Assembly (NCBI GenBank): GCA_900551325.1
Contig: URVM01000002.1
Coordinates: forward strand, 1 to 64,000
Direction of reading: 5' to 3'
Source of the DNA: an uncultured Eubacteriales bacterium
GTDB taxonomy: Bacteria > Bacillota > Clostridia > Lachnospirales > Cellulosilyticaceae
Length of the DNA: 64,000 nucleotides
Part shown: in pieces, positions 1 through 8,274 of the stretch
How positions within the stretch are numbered: position 1 is the stretch's first letter
Layout of the letters: each line of letters opens with the position of its first letter
Notes under the pieces: model-generated
The model's input: only the letters and a program-made list of their open reading frames with translations
Told to the model about the DNA's origin: nothing
Databases searched by the model: none
Program-made: the position numbers and the translations under genes

Positions 1-70
1 TATTTAGAAGAACTCATTTGTTTTGGAAAAACTTAGGCTTAAGTTAACGCCTATGATATTTATATTGCAT

Positions 71-98
71 TTTATATTGTGTCTTTATATTATGTCAA
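71..98 (-). promoter_or_regulatory. candidate sigma-A promoter reading out of the window
   Basis: On the minus strand TTGACA (93-98) is followed after 16 bp by TATAAA (71-76). It lies just past the flgB stop and points left, so the next gene to the left probably has its own promoter. No start codon with a ribosome binding site is visible in bases 1-107, so what it drives lies outside the window. Confidence 0.4.
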
Positions 99-107
99 TT
101 TTTTAAC

Positions 108-470
108 CTATCTAATATTTTGAAGTATATAAGTATATCTTCTAATCTGAGCATTTGCTCTTTGGATTAATGTATCATATCGTAGTTTTACTTGTGCTAA
201 TTCAGACATTTCATTATCAATATCTACATTATTGCCATCTAAACGATAAGATAGTGTACTCTGGTCTGTATAAATAACTGGATCAATATTGTCTGAAGAT
301 ACATGCTTAATACCATTTTTCTCAATTTCTGCTTCAAGCATAGCCTCAAAAGACACATCTTGTCTTTTATAACCCGGTGTATCTGCATTAGTAATATTAC
401 TTGTAACTGTATTCATTTTCAGCATAGTTGCATCTAATACCTTATTGGTTACATCTATATCTCTAAACAT
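108..470 (-). CDS. flgB: flagellar basal body rod protein FlgB
   Basis: FlgB is a proximal rod subunit of the flagellar basal body, exported by the flagellar type III apparatus. The 120-residue product has the N-terminal rod/hook family motif NITNADTPGYKR at about residues 25-36 and a helical C-terminus (ELAQVKLRYDTLIQRAN) as in the family. It is slightly shorter than the usual 130-140 residues. The start has a strong GGAGGGAG site. It has its own promoter (534-562), and the usual partner flgC does not follow within the 107 bases visible. Identification is firm; whether the protein serves a complete flagellum cannot be judged from this window. Confidence 0.9.
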   Translation of the reverse strand: MFRDIDVTNKVLDATMLKMNTVTSNITNADTPGYKRQDVSFEAMLEAEIEKNGIKHVSSDNIDPVIYTDQSTLSYRLDGNNVDIDNEMSELAQVKLRYDTLIQRANAQIRRYTYILQNIR

Positions 471-533
471 CTTCTCCCTCCTTACCTTGAGTTTTTATAA
501 TTTTTTGTGTTTTACACTATTTTATCTTTTATA

Positions 534-562
534 ATTATATATCGGTACATCTTATTTATCAA
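534..562 (-). promoter_or_regulatory. flgB promoter, sigma-A type
   Basis: Minus strand TTGATA (557-562), 17 bp spacer, TATAAT (534-539), about 65 bases upstream of the flgB start. It is a housekeeping-type promoter rather than a sigma-D one. The remaining bases between 471 and 645 are AT-rich without other recognisable signals. Confidence 0.6.
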
Positions 563-645
563 CCTATTATTGTTTGTTTTTAGTATAAATTGTTGATTTT
601 TATCCATTTAAAGTACATCTTGCTTTCTATTTTTATTAAAAAAAT

Positions 646-690
646 AAAAAGTAATATAATGTATAAATATTATACTTTATATTACTTTTT
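646..690 (-). terminator. Rho-independent terminator after spoIIM
   Basis: Inverted repeat with arms AAAAAGTAATATA (646-658) and TATATTACTTTTT (678-690). On the minus strand it is followed by a long U-run and separates spoIIM from flgB. Confidence 0.75.
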
Positions 691-714
691 GTTTAAATAG
701 AGTTTGTAACTTAT

Positions 715-1287
715 TTAAATTTTAAAAAATTGCCAGATAAAAGGTTGAAAATAGGTATCTACTATACTAATAAGTAAGGCCCCTACTCCACAAAATAAAC
801 TTACTTGCCTATAAATTTTACCATATACTTCTTTTCCTCTTTGACCATACTGTCTACTATGCTCATTGAGCATAATACCTAAGAATAAAAGCCCCACTCC
901 TTGCATACCAAAAAGTAAAGTTCCTAAACCGATACCTTTTAAACCATATAGCAAAAGAAGAGCAGAAATACTAAATCCGTAATTTAGACATATTAAAAAC
1001 AAAATAACTATACCTATTGGGCGAGTTGTCTTTATAAAACCACTCCCCCATATACCAAATAACTGAATTAAATGAATAACAAGTGCTGTTCTAAAGATTT
1101 TTCCTGTTGTCCCACTTAAAAGCTTATCTCCTCTTATCATCTGACTTAAATTTAAGAAAAAAGCTACATCATTTTTCATACTTACACAATAAAGGCTCCC
1201 TATTAGTAAACCTATTATACATATTAATACCCAAACTAAATGAGTATTAATAAACTTTTGTCCAAAAGGTTTTGTACTACGCTTCAT
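715..1287 (-). CDS. spoIIM: stage II sporulation protein M
   Basis: SpoIIM is a polytopic membrane protein of the SpoIIDMP complex, which remodels septal peptidoglycan so the mother cell can engulf the forespore. The product is about 190 residues with several hydrophobic segments (for example HLVWVLICIIGLLIGSL near the N-terminus, then IGIVILFLICLNYGFSISAL and further helices), and size and topology fit the family. I chose the ATG at 1287 because GGAGGG sits 6-8 bases before it; a longer frame from a TTG at 1335 lacks such a site. It follows the NUDIX gene, a frequent clostridial arrangement. The call rests on topology and context more than on a catalytic motif. Confidence 0.75.
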   Translation of the reverse strand: MKRSTKPFGQKFINTHLVWVLICIIGLLIGSLYCVSMKNDVAFFLNLSQMIRGDKLLSGTTGKIFRTALVIHLIQLFGIWGSGFIKTTRPIGIVILFLICLNYGFSISALLLLYGLKGIGLGTLLFGMQGVGLLFLGIMLNEHSRQYGQRGKEVYGKIYRQVSLFCGVGALLISIVDTYFQPFIWQFFKI

Positions 1288-1353
1288 CTTTTCCCTCCAT
1301 AGGTATGTCCTCTTTTTATCCTTATGAAGGTTCAAGCCTATTTAGAACTTATT

Positions 1354-1902
1354 TTAGTTTTCCTTAATTCTTCTCTCCTTTAATAAATTTTGAACAGCTA
1401 AAAGCCCCACTATAGTTTTGCTGTCACAAATATCACCTGTAAAAATCATTTTTACAGCTTCATCTAAAGGAAAAGTTACAATTTCTATGTATTCATCTTC
1501 ATCCAAATTTTGCCTACCTGGCTTTAAACTTTCTGCCAAATAAAGATGTAAACGTTCATCACTAAAACCAACAGCCGTATACATACTACAAATTTTAGTT
1601 ATTGTATTTGCTTTATAACCTATTTCTTCTTCTAGTTCTCTTATAGCACATATAAAAGGGTCTTCCCCCTTTTCAAGTTTTCCAGCAGGAATTTCTAAGA
1701 CATAACCATCTTTAGCATTTCTATATTGTTTAACTAATATGACTTCTTCATTTTCTGTTATTGGAACTATTGCTGAGGCACCATTATGGACAACTAAATC
1801 CCACTCCGCTATAGATCCATCCTCAAATTGAATTTGGTCTTGTACAATAGTAAAAATTTTGCCTTTATAAACTTCTTTTCTTCCTATTCGTTTAGCAGCC
1901 AT
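1354..1902 (-). CDS. nudF: NUDIX hydrolase, ADP-ribose pyrophosphatase type
   Basis: Predicted to hydrolyse ADP-ribose to AMP and ribose 5-phosphate, clearing a reactive metabolite. The complete NUDIX box GX5EX7REUXEEXGU is present at residues 74-96 (G74, E80, R88, E89, E92, E93, G95). The upstream sequence (GASAIVPITENEEVILVKQY and the following R-x-A) is typical of the ADP-ribose branch. Length (182 residues) is normal. A GGAGGAG site precedes the ATG. It lies 66 bases before the spoIIM start and 11 bases after proC, so the three may be cotranscribed. The exact substrate is inferred from subfamily resemblance. Confidence 0.88.
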   Translation of the reverse strand: MAAKRIGRKEVYKGKIFTIVQDQIQFEDGSIAEWDLVVHNGASAIVPITENEEVILVKQYRNAKDGYVLEIPAGKLEKGEDPFICAIRELEEEIGYKANTITKICSMYTAVGFSDERLHLYLAESLKPGRQNLDEDEYIEIVTFPLDEAVKMIFTGDICDSKTIVGLLAVQNLLKERRIKEN

Positions 1903-1913
1903 TCTACTCCTCC

Positions 1914-2705
1914 TTAACCCATCTTTTTTGCTTTATCATAACATACAGTCATAGCACTTATTACACTATTTCTAAATCCTGTTTCTTCTAGTTTCGCCAC
2001 TGCTTCAATAGTTGTTCCACCTGGTGAGGTTACTGCATCTTTTAATACACCTGGATGCTCCTTCGTTTGAATAATCATCTCACAAGCTCCTTTAATAGAA
2101 CGTGCTGCCATTTCATAAGCCATTTGACGTGGCACCCCAAATTTTACAGCTGCATCAGCCATAGCCTCAATAAACATATACCCATAAGCTGGTGATGAAC
2201 CAGATAAAGCAACAATAGCATCCATTTGGTTCTCATCTATCTTAAAACTACGTCCAAAAGCATTGAAATGTTCTTCAATTACTTTTATTTCTTCTAATGT
2301 TACTGTTTCAGGATTATAACAATAAGCCGTTACCCCTTCTCCAACTAAAGCTGGTGTATTAGGCATAGTACGTACAATCTTAGTATGACCCCCTAATAAA
2401 TCCCCCATTTTATCCATAGTTATACCAGGGGCTACTGTAATGACTACCTGTTCTGGCTTTAATGTACTTCTTATTTCCTTACATACATTTTCATAATACT
2501 GTGGTTTCACACTAAGCACAATATAATGGCTTGCTTCTATTAATTGACTTATACTTTCGCATCCTAATATTTTATCTAGATTAAACTTATCATATTGTTT
2601 ACGATCCACATCAAACAGTGCTACTTGCTCATCAAAATACTTAGTTATAGCATTAATCATAGCACCTCCCATATTTCCAACACCTATAAACCCAAAACCT
2701 TTCAT
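1914..2705 (-). CDS. proC: pyrroline-5-carboxylate reductase
   Basis: Catalyses the last step of proline synthesis, NAD(P)H-dependent reduction of 1-pyrroline-5-carboxylate. The Rossmann motif GVGNMG is at residues 8-13, and the C-terminal half carries the family features ALSGSSPAYGYMFIEAM and the SPGGTT motif. At 263 residues it has the usual length. An AGAGGT site precedes the ATG. It is divergent from nfeD and read in the same direction as the NUDIX gene. Confidence 0.95.
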   Translation of the reverse strand: MKGFGFIGVGNMGGAMINAITKYFDEQVALFDVDRKQYDKFNLDKILGCESISQLIEASHYIVLSVKPQYYENVCKEIRSTLKPEQVVITVAPGITMDKMGDLLGGHTKIVRTMPNTPALVGEGVTAYCYNPETVTLEEIKVIEEHFNAFGRSFKIDENQMDAIVALSGSSPAYGYMFIEAMADAAVKFGVPRQMAYEMAARSIKGACEMIIQTKEHPGVLKDAVTSPGGTTIEAVAKLEETGFRNSVISAMTVCYDKAKKMG

Positions 2706-2728
2706 AACTTACCTCTTTTCTATCTTCA

Positions 2729-2757
2729 TTTAAATGTATAAAATCCTATGTTATAAT
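2729..2757 (+). promoter_or_regulatory. possible nfeD promoter
   Basis: TTTAAA (2729-2734), 17 bp, TATAAT (2752-2757) upstream of nfeD. The region holds several AT-rich -10-like hexamers, so this choice is tentative. Confidence 0.3.
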
Positions 2758-2831
2758 TTATAGTATAATATCTTTTCTTTACGTACAATAATATTATAAC
2801 ATTGTATAGTCTAAATGAAAGGAGTGATTTT

Positions 2832-3317
2832 ATGTGGCTCTTTTGGTTAGTGGTTGCTATTGTTTTTGCTATCGCCAAAATGTTTAATAGTGGCTTTTTT
2901 CTACTTTGGTTTTCAGTTGGTGCCTTAATTAGCTTATTTGTATCTCTTATCTCTTCTAATATTGTCATTCAACTTTTAGTATTTTTAATCGTTTCATTTA
3001 CTCTACTAGTTTCTTTATCTAAATATTTTTCAAACCGTTTTACTAAAGAAGATAGTTTCCCTACAAATATTGATACCCTCATTGGTAAGAGTGGCTTAGT
3101 ACTTGAAAGCATAGGGGAAAATCCAACAGAAGTAGGACAAGTTAAGCTTGATGGAGAAATATGGAGTGCCATATCTTCTGATAGCACCGCCATTGATAAA
3201 GGTGAACAAGTCATCATTGATGAAATTAGAGGGGTTAGACTTGTTGTACATAGAAAGCTTTCCTCATCCATTTCATCTGATTCGTTTGGTGATACACATT
3301 TTCCCTCTTCAACCTAA
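2832..3317 (+). CDS. NfeD-family membrane protein
   Basis: A small membrane protein of the NfeD family, whose members usually sit beside SPFH (stomatin/flotillin) proteins and are thought to help organise membrane microdomains. The start chosen is the ATG at 2832, spaced from an AAAGGAG site, giving 161 residues; the in-frame extension upstream has no site. Three hydrophobic segments (WLFWLVVAIVFAIA, GFFLLWFSVGALISLFVSLI, IVIQLLVFLIVSFTLLVSL) are followed by a soluble region of about 75 residues (LIGKSGLVLESIG to RLVVHRK) that fits the NfeD OB-fold. No SPFH gene is adjacent. It is a single-gene unit closed by two hairpins. Confidence 0.78.
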   Translation: MWLFWLVVAIVFAIAKMFNSGFFLLWFSVGALISLFVSLISSNIVIQLLVFLIVSFTLLVSLSKYFSNRFTKEDSFPTNIDTLIGKSGLVLESIGENPTEVGQVKLDGEIWSAISSDSTAIDKGEQVIIDEIRGVRLVVHRKLSSSISSDSFGDTHFPSST

Positions 3318-3333
3318 GTTTCTTTACAAACAA

Positions 3334-3355
3334 CCTATCTTTCTTAAAAGATAGG
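3334..3355 (+). terminator. short hairpin after nfeD
   Basis: Nine-bp perfect stem CCTATCTTT / AAAGATAGG with a 4-base loop, immediately upstream of the main terminator. Its arms resemble those of the next hairpin, so alternative pairing is possible. Confidence 0.4.
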
Positions 3356-3361
3356 CAAACA

Positions 3362-3397
3362 AAAAAGATAGGGTAAATTATAATACCCTATCTTTTT
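3362..3397. terminator. bidirectional terminator between nfeD and purB
   Basis: Fourteen-bp perfect stem AAAAAGATAGGGTA (3362-3375) / TACCCTATCTTTTT (3384-3397), with A-runs and T-runs at the ends so it can work for both converging genes. Confidence 0.85.
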
Positions 3398-3425
3398 GTT
3401 TTTAAATATCTTTAAAGTTTATATA

Positions 3426-4856
3426 CTATACTCTTACTTCTCCTGCAAGTCCAAGCACTTCTTTATTTGCATCTAGAATAGGTTGAACACATTCCGCTAT
3501 AAAATCATCAACTTGCATGCTTGCACACCCAATAAAGTTTTCAGGTTTTAAAATGCTACGTAGTTCTTCTTCTGTTATCTTAAAGGTACCATCTGATAAA
3601 ATACGTTCAATTAAATCATTAGGCTTACCTTTTTCTTTTACTTCTTTTGCCGCCTCCATAGAAAGAACACGTATTTTTTCATGAAGTTCTTGACGATCTC
3701 CACCTTTTTTTACACCTTCCATTAAAATAACCTCTGTAGCCATAAATGGTAGTTCACTTAAAATATGTGCTTCAATAACTTTAGGATAAACAACTAAATT
3801 ATCTGCTACATTCATATAGGTTTCCAAAATAGCATCCACTGCTAAAAAGCCCTCTGCTACTGAAAGACGCTTGTTAGCACTATCATCAAGTGTTCTTTCA
3901 AACCATTGAGTAGAAGCTGTAATAGCTGGGTTTAAAGCATCACAAAGAACAAAACGGGCAAGTGCACTTATACGTTCACTACGCATAGGATTACGTTTAT
4001 ATGCCATTGCAGAAGATCCAATTTGATTTTTTTCAAAAGGTTCTTCTATTTCTTTTAAATGTTGTAGTAAACGAATATCATTACTAAATTTATAAGCTGA
4101 CTGTGCTATTTGGCTTAACACATTTAAGATTTGACTGTCGATTTTTCTTGTATAGGTTTGCCCTGTTACAGGAAATACAGCTTCATAACCTAATTTTTTT
4201 GCAATACGTTTATCAAGCTCTTTAACTTTATTAAAATCTCCTTCAAAAAGATTTAAAAAAGTAGCTTGTGTTCCTGTTGTCCCCTTTACACCTCTTAATC
4301 TTTTTTTAGCCAGTAAGTGGTCTATTTCATCTAAATCTAATAATAATTCTTGTATCCATAAAGTAGCTCTTTTACCTACTGTTGTAAGTTGGGCTGGTTG
4401 AAAGTGTGTAAAACCTAAAGTTGGAAGATCCTTATATTTAACTGCAAACTTAGTTAATTTCTCTATTACATTTAATACTTTATTGCGTAGAAGCTCTAAA
4501 CCTTCGTACATAATAATCAAATCTGTGTTATCTCCAACATAACAGCTTGTTGCTCCTAAATGGATAATAGGCATTGCACTTTTTGCTTGTTCACCAAATG
4601 CATGTACATGGGCCATAACATCATGACGCACCTTCTTCTCCCACTCATCTGCTACATCATAATTAATACACTCTGCATAGCGCTTCATTTCTTCTATTTG
4701 TTCATCTGTAATAGGTAAGCCTAATTCCTTTTGTGTTTGGGCTAAAGTAATCCAAAGCTTACGCCATGTAATAAATTTCTTATCCTCTGAAAATAAATAA
4801 AGCATTTCACGACTTGCATAACGACCTGCTAAAGGACTTGAATAAGTATCTTTCAT
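3426..4856 (-). CDS. purB: adenylosuccinate lyase
   Basis: Cleaves SAICAR to AICAR and adenylosuccinate to AMP, both with release of fumarate, in purine synthesis. The fumarase/aspartase superfamily signature GSSAMAYKRNPMRSE is present, as are GATSCYVGDNTD and the THFQPAQ segment with the catalytic-region histidine. With the ATG at 4856, preceded by GAGGAAG at good spacing, the product has 476 residues; a GTG 21 bases further upstream has no site. The length matches the longer clostridial/eukaryotic-like form rather than the roughly 430-residue Bacillus form. It stands alone with its own promoter, not in a pur operon. Confidence 0.96.
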   Translation of the reverse strand: MKDTYSSPLAGRYASREMLYLFSEDKKFITWRKLWITLAQTQKELGLPITDEQIEEMKRYAECINYDVADEWEKKVRHDVMAHVHAFGEQAKSAMPIIHLGATSCYVGDNTDLIIMYEGLELLRNKVLNVIEKLTKFAVKYKDLPTLGFTHFQPAQLTTVGKRATLWIQELLLDLDEIDHLLAKKRLRGVKGTTGTQATFLNLFEGDFNKVKELDKRIAKKLGYEAVFPVTGQTYTRKIDSQILNVLSQIAQSAYKFSNDIRLLQHLKEIEEPFEKNQIGSSAMAYKRNPMRSERISALARFVLCDALNPAITASTQWFERTLDDSANKRLSVAEGFLAVDAILETYMNVADNLVVYPKVIEAHILSELPFMATEVILMEGVKKGGDRQELHEKIRVLSMEAAKEVKEKGKPNDLIERILSDGTFKITEEELRSILKPENFIGCASMQVDDFIAECVQPILDANKEVLGLAGEVRV

Positions 4857-4901
4857 ACACTTCTTCCTCTCTTTCACACTTTCTTGTGCTCATTCAATTT
4901 T

Positions 4902-4930
4902 ATTATAATGAACTTTATAAGGAAACTCAA
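4902..4930 (-). promoter_or_regulatory. purB promoter
   Basis: Minus strand TTGAGT (4925-4930), 17 bp, TATAAT (4902-4907), about 45 bases before the purB start. Just upstream (4933-4945) the plus strand reads AATTTCGAACGTT, resembling a Bacillus PurR box with two mismatches; only one such half-site is visible. The rest of 4946-5085 is AT-rich with nothing recognised. Confidence 0.55.
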
Positions 4931-5085
4931 TAAATTTCGAACGTTTTTTGAATTAATTACTTATTTGTTCATATTTATTTCTTTTTTCATTTATTCTTAT
5001 TTCTAACGGTTATTCTACATCTATATTTTTTATCCTAGTTCCTATTTTATTGTATCCATTTAAGCAAAAATATATATGTATAAAA

Positions 5086-5121
5086 AAATAGGTAGGGCCT
5101 TATAAAAAGCCTTACCTATTT
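5086..5121 (-). terminator. terminator after aspartate aminotransferase gene
   Basis: Thirteen-bp stem AAATAGGTAGGGC / GCCTTACCTATTT with one G-U pair, flanked on the minus strand by a T-run. Confidence 0.75.
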
Positions 5122-5148
5122 CTCACTCTATTATGAATTATTATAAGA

Positions 5149-6339
5149 CTAATTCATATTTTCTACGAATCTTCTTAAACGATCAATACCTTTTTCTATG
5201 TCTTCTTCACTAATAGCATAAGATAAACGTATACAATCTGGTGCACCAAAATCTGCACAAGGTACAACTGCTACATTTTCTTCTTCTAAAATAATACGTG
5301 CAAAATCAGAAGCTGATTCTATTAGTTGATCATTATACTTTTTACCATATAACTGTGAAAGATTAATAAAGCAATAAAAAGCTCCACATGGCTGAAGTAA
5401 CCTAAAGCCCTTAATTTGACTTAAACCATCATACATAAGCTTGCTTCTATTTTCAAATACTTTAACCATTTCTCTTGCAAAATCTTGGCTTAAATCCATA
5501 GCGGCTTCTGCAGCTTTTTGTGCTATAGAATTAGGATTTGAGGTAGCATGAGACTGAATGTTGGCTGCTGCTTTAGCTACTTCAAGAGGTGCTGCAATAT
5601 AACCAATACGCCATCCTGTCATAGCATGACTTTTTGAAAGTCCATTAATAGTTATTGTATGCTTATAGATTTCTTCTGATAATGAAGCAATACAAGTGTG
5701 CTCCGCTTCACCATATACTAAATATTCATAGATTTCATCTGAAACAATCCATAAATTATGCTTAACAGCTATTTCTGCTAGGGCAGTAATCTCCTCACGT
5801 GTATATACGATTCCTGTTGGATTAGAAGGAGAATTAATAATAATAGCTTTTGTATTTGGTCCAATAGCAGCTTCTAAATCTTCTGGCTGCAATCTATACC
5901 CTTCTTCTTGACGGGTATAAAGAATCTTTGGTACACCATAAGCCATTTTAATCATTTCTGGGTAGCTTAACCAAAATGGTGCAGGTACAATAACTTCATC
6001 TCCCGGGTTTAAAATCGCTGTAAAAGTATTTACTAAAGAATGTTTAGCACCATTACTTACAACAATTTGCTCTGGTGTATAAGTTACATTATTTTCAACT
6101 TGCAACTTATGTGCTATAGCCTTTCTTAAACTCACAATACCTGCTGCTGGAGTATACTTTGTAAATCCATCTTGAATAGCGCGAATGGCTGCTTCCTTAA
6201 TATAATCAGGTGTATCAAAATCTGGTTCACCTGCTCCAAAACCTATTACATCAATTCCTTCCGCTTGCATAGCATTTGCCTTTGCCGTAATTGCTAAGGT
6301 GGAAGAAGGTGCTATACTACTTGCTAATCTCGAAATCAT
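5149..6339 (-). CDS. aspB: class I aminotransferase, aspartate aminotransferase type
   Basis: A PLP-dependent aminotransferase of subgroup I gamma, expected to interconvert aspartate and oxaloacetate using 2-oxoglutarate. The N-terminus (RLASSIAPSSTLAITAKA) and GFGAGEPDFDTP match Bacillus AspB closely. The PLP lysine lies in NGLSKSHAMTGWRIGY, and SPSNPTG and the late CIRLSYA arginine region are present. I prefer the ATG at 6339 (396 residues) because of alignment with AspB and a GGTGAT upstream; an ATG at 6351 is the alternative. Substrate range in this family is broad, so aspartate specificity is inferred. It has its own promoter and terminator. Confidence 0.9.
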   Translation of the reverse strand: MISRLASSIAPSSTLAITAKANAMQAEGIDVIGFGAGEPDFDTPDYIKEAAIRAIQDGFTKYTPAAGIVSLRKAIAHKLQVENNVTYTPEQIVVSNGAKHSLVNTFTAILNPGDEVIVPAPFWLSYPEMIKMAYGVPKILYTRQEEGYRLQPEDLEAAIGPNTKAIIINSPSNPTGIVYTREEITALAEIAVKHNLWIVSDEIYEYLVYGEAEHTCIASLSEEIYKHTITINGLSKSHAMTGWRIGYIAAPLEVAKAAANIQSHATSNPNSIAQKAAEAAMDLSQDFAREMVKVFENRSKLMYDGLSQIKGFRLLQPCGAFYCFINLSQLYGKKYNDQLIESASDFARIILEEENVAVVPCADFGAPDCIRLSYAISEEDIEKGIDRLRRFVENMN

Positions 6340-6377
6340 TTTTATCACCATCCACTTATTTTTGAAATGTTAAAGCT

Positions 6378-6406
6378 ATTATAATTTATTTGTCTGACTC
6401 TTGCAA
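6378..6406 (-). promoter_or_regulatory. aspB promoter
   Basis: Minus strand TTGCAA (6401-6406), 17 bp, TATAAT (6378-6383), leaving a leader of about 30 bases. Confidence 0.65.
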
Positions 6407-6544
6407 GATTTTTATTATAACTTTCATTTCCTCATTTATTATTATTTTATTCACTAACTATTTTTTTGTTCTTTATGTTGTATTTTTATATTAAATTTTT
6501 AAATTATCTGTTTATTTATTTTATAAACTTTGAATATTTTTGTT

Positions 6545-6575
6545 AATAATGTGCAATCATATATTACACATTATT
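6545..6575. repeat. inverted repeat between rny and aspB
   Basis: Nine-bp arms AATAATGTG / CACATTATT separated by 13 bases. It has no T-run, so it may be an operator-like site or a chance AT-rich repeat. The stretch 6407-6544 otherwise shows only AT-rich sequence. Confidence 0.3.
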
Positions 6576-6595
6576 CATTTTTTGTACAACTAAAT

Positions 6596-6627
6596 AAAAA
6601 TCTGTATGCCTAAGCATACAGATTTTT
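6596..6627. terminator. terminator after rny
   Basis: Fourteen-bp perfect stem AAAAATCTGTATGC / GCATACAGATTTTT with a CTAA loop; the right arm overlaps the rny stop codon. Confidence 0.85.
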
Positions 6628-8161
6628 ATTTAGCATATTCAGTTGCACGAGTTTCTCGTATAATACTTACTTTGATTTGACCTGGATATTCAAGGTCTTT
6701 TTCAATTTGTTTAGTTACTTCACGAGCAAGTAGTACAAGTCCTTCATCATCTACTTCCTCTGGAACAACCATAATACGAACTTCTCTACCTGCTTGAATT
6801 GCAAATGATTTTTCTACACCTTTAAATGATGTTGCAATCTCTTCAAGTTTTTGTAAACGTTTAATATATGTTTCTAAAGTTTCACGACGTGCACCAGGGC
6901 GTGCTGCTGAAATAGTATCTGCAGCTTGTACAATAACAGCAATAGCTGTTTCTTGATCCACATCACCATGATGGGACTCAACTGCATTAATGACAACTGC
7001 ATTTTCACCATATTTACGGCAAAGATTTGCACCAATGCTAACATGTGAACCTTCTACCTCATAATCAACTGATTTACCAATATCATGAAGTAAGCCAGCA
7101 CGTTTTGCAAGACGAATATCAAGTCCTAATTCACCTGCAATAAGTCCTGCTAAGTTAGATACTTCTATAGAATGACGTAAAACGTTTTGACCATAGCTTG
7201 TTCTAAACTTCATCTTACCAAGTAAACGTATAAGTTCTGGATGAATACCATGAACGCCTGTCTCAAAAGTTGCAGCTTCTCCTTCTTCACGAATAAGAAC
7301 TTCAACTTCCTTACGTGCTTTTTCTACCATCTCTTCAATACGTGCTGGATGGATACGTCCATCTACAATAAGTTTTTCAAGAGCAATTCTTGCAATCTCT
7401 CGACGTATTGGATCAAAACCAGAAAGAATAACTGCCTCTGGTGTATCATCAATAATAAGATCTATACCTGTTAAAGTTTCTAATGTACGAATATTACGGC
7501 CTTCTCTACCAATAATACGACCTTTCATCTCATCATTAGGTAATGGAACTACAGACACAGTTGTATCAACAACATGATCAGCTGCACACTTCTGAATTGC
7601 ATTTGTAAGAATTTCTTTGGCTTTCTTATCTGCTTCCATTTTTGTTTTTGCTTCTACTTCTTTAATAAGCATTGCTGATTCATGTTTTACTTCATCTTCA
7701 ATTGTTTTAAGAAGGAATTGTTTAGCAGCTTCTGAAGTTAAGCCTGAAATACGCTCTAGTTCTTCTACTTGCTGTTTCTCAAGTTCTTCAATTTGTAACT
7801 TAGTCTTTTCTATCTTGTCTAGTCTTGTTTGAAGTTGTTCTTCTTTTTGTTCAAACTGATTAGCTTTCTTATCTAAAGACTCTTCTTTTTGTAACAAACG
7901 TCTCTCAAGTTGATGCAATTCACTTCTGCGTTCTTTAACTTCTTTGTCTAATTCATTTTTAACTTTAATATTTTCTTCTTTCGCTTCTAAAAGCATCTCT
8001 CTCTTTTTAGCTTCCCCAGTCTTTATAGCATCATCTATGACTTTTCGCGCTTTTTCTTCTGCTGAACCAATTTGCGCTTCTGCGATACGTTTTCTATAAA
8101 GAATGCCTGCTGCAAAGCATAATATTCCAACTACAAGAATAATCAGTACAACCATAACCAA
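6626..8161 (-). CDS. rny: ribonuclease Y
   Basis: Membrane-anchored endoribonuclease that starts bulk mRNA decay in Firmicutes. Order of parts: N-terminal membrane helix (about residues 3-22), long charged coiled coil (about 25-190), KH domain with GRIIGREGRNIR (214-225), and HD phosphohydrolase domain with the metal-binding HD pair at 359-360 in LLHDIGKSVD. The C-terminus ETRATEYAK is nearly that of Bacillus RNase Y. The coordinates given start at a TTG (8161); an ATG at 8155 is the next choice. Neither has a good ribosome binding site. GGGAGGTGG at 8193-8201 is correctly spaced only for in-frame ATC (8188) or ATA (8185), so the true start may be non-AUG. It is last in cinA-recA-recX-rny. 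Confidence 0.95.
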   Translation of the reverse strand: MVMVVLIILVVGILCFAAGILYRKRIAEAQIGSAEEKARKVIDDAIKTGEAKKREMLLEAKEENIKVKNELDKEVKERRSELHQLERRLLQKEESLDKKANQFEQKEEQLQTRLDKIEKTKLQIEELEKQQVEELERISGLTSEAAKQFLLKTIEDEVKHESAMLIKEVEAKTKMEADKKAKEILTNAIQKCAADHVVDTTVSVVPLPNDEMKGRIIGREGRNIRTLETLTGIDLIIDDTPEAVILSGFDPIRREIARIALEKLIVDGRIHPARIEEMVEKARKEVEVLIREEGEAATFETGVHGIHPELIRLLGKMKFRTSYGQNVLRHSIEVSNLAGLIAGELGLDIRLAKRAGLLHDIGKSVDYEVEGSHVSIGANLCRKYGENAVVINAVESHHGDVDQETAIAVIVQAADTISAARPGARRETLETYIKRLQKLEEIATSFKGVEKSFAIQAGREVRIMVVPEEVDDEGLVLLAREVTKQIEKDLEYPGQIKVSIIRETRATEYAK

Positions 8162-8274
8162 TCCGGTTACGGAAACATTATTTATGATATGACCACCTCC
8201 CTATTTTTGTGCTAAAAACGTGCAAATAACAACATAATTGTATAACTTTTTAAAATCACTGTCAAGCATTGGCA

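Noticed and set aside
1..17. ATG at base 17 on the minus strand as a possible flgC start
   Set aside because: No ribosome binding site, and the five codons visible do not look like FlgC.
8171..8182. Three-codon ATG-TTT-CCG-TAA in the rny leader as a leader peptide
   Set aside because: Spacing from the GGGAGGTGG site is about 16 bases, too long for efficient initiation; kept only as part of the rny start question.
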